From: Conchocele bisecta
Lineage: Eukaryota > Mollusca > Bivalvia > Lucinida > Thyasiridae
Direction: 5' to 3'
DNA: 64,000 nucleotides
Assembly: GCA_029237695.1 (NCBI GenBank)
Contig: CM055272.1
Coordinates: forward strand, 12,016,042-12,080,041
A program made the translations under genes and the position numbers. Below, one piece after another: positions 57,324 to 64,000 of this stretch; positions within the stretch are counted from its first letter, which is position 1; each line of letters begins with the position of its first letter. The notes beneath the pieces were generated by a model. That model did not search any database and was not told the DNA's origin. It saw nothing but the letters and a program-made list of their open reading frames with translations.

Positions 57324-57522
57324 AACCGATGTGTGAGAACCAGCTAACGGACAGCGTATGGTCCGACTGCAGTAACGAACATTACATCTGGGACGGGACG
57401 TACAACAACCTGTGGGAGCTATACGGAGATCTCGGTATGGGCATTCCCCCTAGCGACAGTACTAATGGAGGCGGCATGACGACTACCGACTGGCACACTG
57501 GCTGGAATCAGAAACAGTGCAG
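57324..57522 (+). CDS. Internal exon, class A of the cysteine-rich family
   Basis: This 199-nt exon lies between CTTGATGTAG and AGTGCAG|GTAACT (2+65x3+2). It encodes 65 residues with C-x11-C-x49-C and the split Arg codon at the donor. The long interval is rich in Trp, Tyr, Asp, Gly and Thr ('DWHTGWNQKQC'), including a Gly/Ser/Thr loop not seen in shorter class A exons. It joins in phase to the class B exon at 57907. Upstream it can accept 30889-31007 or, across the gap, 41181-40976. Confidence 0.82.
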
Positions 57523-57554
57523 GTAACTACTGCTCCAATACAACCGACCACAGA

Positions 57555-57660
57555 TATATGCAGATGTTTGTTGTAAGCATAACCCCAGATGAGCATGGCT
57601 ATGCAGATGTTTGTTGTAAGCATAACCCCAGATCAGCATGGCTATGCAGATGTTGTTACA
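57555..57660 (+). repeat. Short tandem duplication
   Basis: About 2.5 copies of a ~45-bp unit 'ATGCAGATGTTTGTTGTAAG' + 'CATAACCCCAGAT'. Confidence 0.75.
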
Positions 57661-57769
57661 ACTTACAAGTTAACACTACGAGTCCGACAATATCAAATTA
57701 CGGTAGCAGCATTACTTCTGTAGTTAGTCTGCACATTCTGTAGAGACATTTCACGGCTTCCAAATGCTA

Positions 57770-57891
57770 GCCTGATAACAATCTATATTGCTTTTTAGAG
57801 ACATGACGGGTGCTTCATTGATGTAATGATGACCAGTGGTCATCCTGATCAGACTGTGCATAAGCCCCATTTCTCCAGTTACAGCCACATA
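57770..57891 (+). mobile_element. Partial M1 MITE (right half)
   Basis: 'CTGATAACAATCTATATTGC' through 'ATTTCTCCAGTTACAGCCACA', the right part of the element seen at 817-1051. It ends 15 bp before the next exon. Confidence 0.65.
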
Positions 57892-57906
57892 TATGGTATT
57901 TTGTAG

Positions 57907-58070
57907 GAAAATCAACCTAATAACTGACTGTGTGGTGAGGCACGTTCGCAAGAGCTGGCCGGAGGGAATATGTGACCACTACAGCTTCGAACAGGAAATT
58001 TTCAAGCGTCTCGTCTCCTCCTTTGCAATAAGTTCAGACCTGCTGCAGTACCCGTACGAGTGCAACAATG
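57907..58070 (+). CDS. Internal exon, class B of the cysteine-rich family
   Basis: This 164-nt exon lies between ATTTTGTAG and AACAATG|GTGAGT, a consensus donor (1+54x3+1). It encodes 54 residues with C-x13-C-x29-C followed by Asn-Asn and the split Gly. Two helix-like stretches are visible ('CVVRHVRKSW', 'EIFKRLVSSF'). Length and first spacing equal the exon at 24896. Its last ~30 nt with the donor are copied about 12 times in the following array. Confidence 0.85.
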
Positions 58071-59195
58071 GTGAGTCATAGGGCCACGAGCTTGTAAACT
58101 ATGTATAGCTGGATGTTTCTCGTGTCTCACTAGTCTACACCTGGCTGCAGTGCCGGTACAGGCAACAAGGTGAGCATGGGCCACAAGCTGGTAAACAGTT
58201 AGCTGTGTTTCTCGTGTCTCACTAGTCTATTCTGGCTGCAGTGCCGACAGGGTCACAATGGTGAGTCATAGGGCCACAAGCTGGTAAACTATGTATAGCT
58301 GGATGTTTCTCATGTCTCACTAGTCTACATTCTGGCTGCAGTGCCTGTACAGGTGCAACAATGGTGAGTCAGGGCCACAAGCTGGTAAACTATGTATAGC
58401 TGGATGTTTCTCGTGTCTCACTAGTCTACATTCTGGCTGCAGTGCCTGTACAGGTGCAACAATGGTGAGTCAGGGCCACAAGCTGGTAAACTATGTATAG
58501 CTGGATGTTTCTCGTGTCTCACTAGTCTACATTCTGGCTGCAGTGCCTGTACAGGTGCAACAATGGTGAGTCAGCCACAAGCTGGAAACTATGTATGTGG
58601 ATGTTTCTCATGTCTCACTAGTCTACATCCTGGCTGCAGTGCCTGTCAGGTCAACAATGGTAGTCAGGGCCACAATGCTGGGTAACTATGTATAGCTGGT
58701 GTTTCTCGTGTCTCACTAGTCATTCTGGCTGCAGTGCCTGTACAGGTGCAACAATGGTGAGTCAGGGCCACAAGCTGGTAAACTATGTATAGCTGGATGT
58801 TTCTCATGTCTCACTAGTCTACATTCTGGCTGCTGTGCCTGTACAGGTGCAATCAATGGTGTCAGGGCCACAAGCTTGTAAATGTATAGCTGGATGTTTC
58901 TGTGTCTCACTGTCTAACATTGGTGCAGTGTGTACAGGTGCAACAATGGTGAGTCAGGGCCACAACTGGTAAACTATGTAGCTGGAATGTTTCTCGATGT
59001 CCATAGTCACATTCTGGCTGCAGTGCCTGTACGGTCAATGGTGAGTAGGGCCACAACTGGTAAACTATGTATAGCTGGATGTTTCTCGTGTCTCACTAGT
59101 CTACATTCTGGCTGCAGTGCCTGTACAGGTGCAACAATGGTGAGTCATAGGGCCACAAGCTGGTAAACTGTGTATAGCTGGATGTAACTCTCGTG
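58038..59195 (+). repeat. ~100-bp minisatellite made of an exon end plus its splice donor
   Basis: About 12 units, each with 'GGCTGCAGTGCCTGTACAGG' + TGCAACAATG|GTGAGTCAGG + 'GCCACAAGCTGGTAAACTAT' + GTATAGCTGGATG + 'TTTCTCGTGTCTCACTAGTC'. The first unit is the true exon end and donor at 58038-58140. Some units are shortened (58570-58720, 58860-59060). Confidence 0.9.
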
Positions 59196-59229
59196 TGTCA
59201 CTAGAGTACATCCTGATCACCATATGAGA

Positions 59230-60240
59230 TGGGCTATGTGATTTTGTACCTAAGAACATGTACGCTGTCTTGTGCAAAAATAATTTCAGAATTTACAATA
59301 TTTTTCATAAACGTGGGGTTAGTGCCAGAACAGGTTATCTCCATATTTTCAACTTTCGAGAAAAATGAGGTTAAACTTTTAAGACATCAGGAAATAGATG
59401 GATGCCCGTTTAGAACTAAAGTAATAAGTAATATGCATATACCAACTATGATGATGATGATGATGATGATGATGACATGTAATCGCTTCTTTTTCATGGC
59501 ACCACTCTTAAGGGGCTGGAGACCAACGTGTGTATTATCTTAGAGCTAGGCGATTTGACATGCACCAATAAAGTGATAAGTATCTATATTATATTTTGAT
59601 ACCTACTGAGATATACATGTAATTTTAGATCAAATATGAACGGAAAATATATCTTAATTCAGTTTGTAGAGATATTAATTATGGATACAAATATTTTTGT
59701 TGTCACTGGCCATTTTGAAATTAGATATTTGCTGCCAAAAAATGTTGTTGCAAATTTTCATATTGTGTTCTCTGGTACCGAATGCTGATATATGGGTTGA
59801 AATCAACATGCATCGGAGGCCATTTTGAAATTTAAATTACAAGTTTGCACTTTTATAACCATTATTCTTATTTGATAGTTAGGTCTAATAACCTGTGTAA
59901 AACAAACACTAACATTATTCCATTGCGTGAATAGAATACTGCAATATAGACAAAAACATGTTTTCGTGGCGGCCATTTTGATTTTCAAGATGTCTCCATC
60001 TACCAAATGATTCAATAGTATTAGTATTGTGTTTATTGTGTTCCTGTACCCTATACACATGGGTATAGGCACCAAACTTAAATACATATGTGAATTACTG
60101 ACCAATATGAGGGAGGGAATTTTTGATGGCGGCCATTTTGAAAAATGGCCGCCATTCATTGTTACCACAAAATACAGACTATCACCTGTGAGAAATATTA
60201 TGGCAATGGAGTATTCCTTCACATGCCATTCGCCGATCCG
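59230..60240. other. Intron, no gene
   Basis: A (TGA)n microsatellite lies at 59449-59475. Four copies of a 'GGCCATTTTGAAA' word occur between 59707 and 60140, and a palindrome 'GGCGGCCATTTTGAAAAATG' + GCCGCC lies at 60128-60153. A 139-codon minus frame is not supported as a gene. Confidence 0.5.
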
Positions 60241-60241
60241 A

Positions 60242-60490
60242 GTCTAATGTTTCTCTTAATTTTTCCACATGGTTAGTGTCAGTTGCTGTTAAATTTCTGC
60301 AACTGCACGATATGTCTTGTGCGCTGTCTCTACCATTATTGAATTCACGGACCCACCTCGTTACTTGCGAATAAGAAAGAGCAGAGTCGCCACAAGTTCC
60401 TTCAACTCACTGTGGATTTATTTCGTATTCTTTTGACGATACTTTTCAAATTGAATGTAGGTGTGCTGTTCCTGTGAGCTGATCGCAGCC
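60242..60490 (-). pseudogene. Mariner-like transposase N-terminal fragment
   Basis: On the minus strand a Met at 60489 opens 'MAAISSQEQHTYIQFEKY'. After stops and frame changes it continues with 'ALSYSQVTRWVREFNNGRDS', the helix-turn-helix region of mariner-type transposases. No catalytic part and no clear inverted ends. Confidence 0.65.
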
Positions 60491-60712
60491 ATCTTGATTT
60501 GGGTGACGTTACGTCACATGACATCATCATGATGTCATGAACATTGTCGTTAGTTTGACGTCACGTCTTACTTGGAATTATAATTGGCTATATCCATACC
60601 AAATGTCATAAAATTGTTTGTAAATTAGCGGACTGGTTGCATTATATAATGAATGACCCTCGTATCTATGTACCCTTGTATCCATTTCTGTAACTTGACT
60701 GCTGAATTACAG

Positions 60713-60812
60713 AGGAGAATTTGCCTGTGTGTACGTACCGCCACATCACCAAGATGGCCACCATATGTATGGACCGCGCATATTACCAGATCACCGGCGA
60801 CCAACCTTGCAT
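60713..60812 (+). CDS. Internal exon, class A of the cysteine-rich family
   Basis: This 100-nt exon lies between CTGAATTACAG and TTGCAT|GTAAGC, a good donor (2+32x3+2). It encodes 32 residues with C-x11-C-x13-C followed by a split Met codon instead of Arg. The phase fits the class B exon at 57907-58070, whose intron holds the 100-bp array. No following class B exon was found before 64000. Confidence 0.72.
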
Positions 60813-60819
60813 GTAAGCT

Positions 60820-62055
60820 CTTTCTACATTTAGTTCATGGTTATAGACTAGTTTTATAAATGTTTTATAAATTGGTTTCCGTACTTGGAAAACAACTTGC
60901 AAAATCACCAAATATCTTTACTTAGAACTACATTCAGGACATCCTTGACAATAGAAGTGGTGCAGTTTTCCTGTTTTATGCCAATTGTTGCTTTAAGTTT
61001 AAACAATGAACCAACGTCACACCGACAATTGGTAACAATCTTACACTTATAACACTTCACCTCGCTATTATATTCTCACCACACACCATTTTACTGACGG
61101 AAAGTTTTAAATACTGTAAACCAACTAATATTCACGCGCGAGATACCTTCGCGTTCTTCGCAAGGATTGAAAATCGCGAATACGTGTATTGCAGTAGACA
61201 TACATGTAATATAATTCTATAATATATGAACAGTTTGAAAACTCGTACAAAACAGCTTCGGGATAAATTTACAACACCGTTATCTTATATTGTTTAACCG
61301 ACTGATTGGTCTAAAGTGACACGCCTGTGAAAAGTCAGCTTGTTGTGTTGTCTAGTTCAAAGAGATGACGCGGTGTCAATTTGAAGCGACGTCAGCAATC
61401 GTGTGTGTTAATCTTTGAATTATCGGTGCATACACCACGGCTTGTGTTTTCTGAATGGGACCGCTATCTGACAAATCACGGCTTATTGCATCTGACAGTG
61501 GGAAGTCTAGAAGACCAATTTGCGGATTATCGTCATGGTTTACAATGTTCGAAATTCACTCAATACAATATTGATTAATACATCAGCGGACAATGCGAAT
61601 CAGTACTAGGCCGTTTATATACCCAGGGTGAACATATCTCACACACAACTGTTGTTGATTTACTTCAAAGTTAAATGGGGGCTTATGATTGACGCAGCGA
61701 GCTTAGCCCAATGTACAATGTATACCGTTTCGTTCGCCGACAAAGGACGAAATTGATCCAGCAGTTCGGTTTCCAAGTCTCGAAAGTTAATAGCGCACGT
61801 CGTCATACCGCGAACGATAATCGTCACGAATATGGCCAGCTTCAAAAATTGCAAAATTTAGTAGCAACGAAATTTAGTTTACAGTTTACAGTTTACAGTT
61901 TACAGTAATTGCTTCATTACTTGTCAATGAGTTTATTCAAATGAGTACATTTTCCTGTATTCACCAACAAGCTTATTATCCCCTTGCCAATAGGCAAGAT
62001 GGGATATAACATTAGTCCATGTATGTAGTCATGTGTGCGTATGTTAGTAACACCT
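60820..62055. other. Non-coding, no gene supported
   Basis: A minus-strand frame at 61854-61660 looks superficially like a signal peptide but lacks an ATG start. A (TTTACAG)n-like run lies at 61877-61906. Nothing else is recognised. Confidence 0.4.
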
Positions 62056-62060
62056 TTCAT

Positions 62061-63295
62061 TTTTAGCTCGCCTGCACGAAATGCAGAAGAGCTTATGGCA
62101 TACCCCCGGCGTCGTCGGCGTCGGCGTCCACAAACTTAACGTTGGGGTAAATGTCTTATAACTTCTGTTTCCTTTCATGGATCACCTTGATATTTCATAC
62201 ATGCATTCCTCAGATGACCCTCTATCATGCTGTAGCAAATCCATGACCCACCATTCAACCCTTACCCCAAGGTCAAGGTCACAAACTTAGCCCATTCATA
62301 AACTTAACGTTGGGGTAAATGTTTTATAACATCTGTTTCCTTTCATGGAACGCCTTGATATTTCATACATGCATTCCTCAGATGACCCTCTATCATGCTG
62401 TAGCAAATCCATGACCCACCACCCAACCCTTACCCCAAGGTCAAGGTCACAAACTTAGCCCATTCATAAACTTAACGTTGGGGTAAATTTCTGTTACATC
62501 TGTTTCCTTTCATGGAACGCCTTGATATTTCATACATGCATTCCTCAGATGACCCTCTATCATGCTATAGCAAATCCATGACCCACCACCCAACCCTTAC
62601 CCCAAGGTCAAGGTCACAAACTTAGCACATTCATAAACTTAACGTTGGGGTACATGTCTTATAACTTCTGTTTCCTTTCATGGATCACCTTGATATTGCA
62701 TACATGCATTCCTCAGATGACACTCTATCATGCTGTAGCAAATCCACAACCCACCACCCAACCCTTACCCCAAGGTCAAGGTCACAAACTGAGCATGTTC
62801 ATAAACTTAACGTTGGGGTAAATGTTGTGTAACTTCTGTTTCTTTACAGGGAACGCTTTGATATTTCATACATGCATTCATCTGATGATCAAATCCATGA
62901 CCCACCCCTCCCCCCCGGACCCCTTTCCTCAAAGTCAAGGTCACAAACTTAGCACATTCATACATGCATTCCTCATGTGAATAGCTATCATGCTGTAGAC
63001 ATTGAATCACCAACTTAGTGCGTTCATAAACTTAACGTTGGGTTAAATTTTGTTTTACTTCTGTTTTCAGGGAGCGCATTGATATTTCATACATGCATTC
63101 ATCTTAATATGCTATATTATGCTATAGCAAACCCACGACCCACCTTGCACCACTGACCCCAATGTCAAGGTCCACCGCAGTCCCTTTAACCCAAGGTCAA
63201 GCTATATAATATTCATGTTTTTTTATGCAACTGTGCCAAGTTTTGAGTAACGGCTGCCAACATGCGAGCTTCGTTGTCTTCTGACAACTGTTGTT
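62061..63295 (+). mobile_element. Complete Helentron-like non-autonomous element with satellite
   Basis: 5' TTTTAGCTCGCCTGCACG. AGCTCGC is complementary to GCGAGCT at 63264. A 3' hairpin GTTGTC-TTCT-GACAAC (63273-63288) lies about 7 nt from the end TGTTGTT. In between is a (CGTCGGCGT) patch and about six units of ~170 bp ('AACTTAACGTTGGGGTAAAT', 'CCTCAGATGACCCTCTATCA', 'CCCCAAGGTCAAGGTCACAA'). It has no coding capacity, so movement would need a replicase supplied elsewhere. Confidence 0.82.
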
Positions 63296-63299
63296 AAAT

Positions 63300-64000
63300 A
63301 ACTCATGAACCGCTTCATCAATTTTGATAATATTTTGCCACAATGTCTAGGGATGATGCTTTGTTTTGCATACCACCCACGTCTGATCGCCCAGGTCAAA
63401 GTCCAAAGACACTAGCATGGTATTCTATTTATCAGGTAACATATTCGGCTTCAGAATAAACAATTACCGTTATGACATGGTTTTCGTTGCAAAGAATACG
63501 CTAAGTCCAGGGTGAATGTCACATACTTGGACATTCATGATCATCCCGCCCACGTTAATCTCAGGGTCAAGGTCACATACTTGGTGCCTTCAAATACTTA
63601 ACGGTCGGGTGAATGTCTTATAATGTATGTTTCCTTGATTGGATCTGCTTGATATTTCACACACGCATTGCTTTAATAGTCCGCTACTGCCCTGTGACAA
63701 ATCCACGATCATCCCACCCCCACATAATTTCTGTTTCCTTGCACGGATTTACTTGATATTTCACATACGCATTGCTAATTCATGATCATTCTGCCCTCAC
63801 TAAGACCAGGGTCAAGGTCATATACTTGGTGCATTTGAAACTCGGGTAAGTGTCTTACAATTTCCTTGCATGGATCTGCTTGATATTTCTCACACCCATT
63901 GCTCTGATGGTCTGCTTTCATGCTGTGACAATTCCACGCTTATCTGGCCCTCTGTGTTTTCAAATGTACCTCGTTTTCTTTGGCTGCCAGCGGGGGCATT
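63300..64000 (+). repeat. Further Helentron-like satellite units, truncated at window end
   Basis: Starts with a single 176-bp-type block ('AATGTCTAGGGATGATGCTT'), then three decayed units with 'AGGGTCAAGGTCACATACTT' and 'GATATTTCACACACGCATTG'. The last bases 'GCCAGCGGGGGCATT' may be another element end. Confidence 0.6.

Noticed and set aside
59803..60222. Minus-strand 139-codon frame
   Set aside because: Crosses repeated GGCCATTTTGAAA words, has no domain and no splice or start context.
61660..61854. Apparent signal-peptide first exon on the minus strand
   Set aside because: The hydrophobic start relies on a TTG codon just after a stop. The first ATG comes later and leaves no signal peptide.

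Overview
This is a repeat-dense animal genomic window, most likely from a marine mollusc or another lophotrochozoan. The basis is intron-split exons with GT/AG boundaries, many short repeats containing 'AAGGTCAAGGTCA' and 'AGTTATCTCCCTTTG' words, Helentron-type non-autonomous elements with internal satellites, a DIRS retrotransposon, tRNA-derived SINEs and mariner relics. The taxon is inferred from general knowledge of such genomes. No bacterial genes, CRISPR arrays, rRNA or intact tRNA genes were seen.

The only host coding signal I can support is a set of short exons of one secreted-looking, cysteine-rich family. They fall into two classes that alternate and always keep the same splice phase. 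Class A begins with 2 nt of a split codon and ends with 2 nt (usually AG|G after a Cys codon). Class B begins with 1 nt and ends with 1 nt (usually a Gly codon). An A+B pair makes a module of about six cysteines. Plus-strand exons are A 568-754, B 2016-2185, A 2647-2779, B 3696-3869 (frame damaged), B 24896-25059, A 28873-28945, B 30889-31007, A 57324-57522, B 57907-58070 and A 60713-60812. Minus-strand exons, in transcription order, are B 55577-55432, a WAP domain 51585-51445, A 51203-51113 (truncated?), A 48532-48415, B 47711-47572, A 44278-44173 and B 41181-40976. Start and end of the gene(s) lie outside the window or were not found.

All minus-strand exons lie between two gaps of exactly 500 N (32486-32985 and 56430-56929), and all plus-strand exons lie outside them. 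The outer edges of the two gaps carry the same 14 bases. The middle 23.4 kb is therefore probably a separately placed contig, either inverted or wrongly inserted, and one long gene may run through or past it.

Several introns begin with a minisatellite. In at least three cases the repeat unit straddles the exon-intron junction, so it copies the exon 3' end together with the 5' splice site: about 25 x 94 bp after 25059, about 12 x 100 bp after 58070, and a 77-bp unit after 3869 now scattered by later insertions. In two others the array starts at the splice donor (after 2779, and after 40976 on the minus strand).

Most of the rest is mobile DNA. At 3.9-6.8 kb there are Helentron-like satellites. 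At 7.1-11 kb there is an inverted-then-direct array of about 20 units with G-run/CCTAGG/C-run palindromes. A deleted DIRS copy lies at 11.2-13.9 kb. A near full-length but frameshifted DIRS (SAP/coiled-coil/zinc-finger Gag, RT-RNase H, tyrosine recombinase) lies at 14.5-20 kb, nested in the 176-bp satellite of a Helentron-like element. Further Helentron-like copies lie at 21-24, 31, 33-36, 38-39, 41, 43, 49-51, 53-55 and 62-63 kb. Several carry chained modules separated by (ACGG)n, in which an internal word and its complement alternate four times while the word itself differs between module types.
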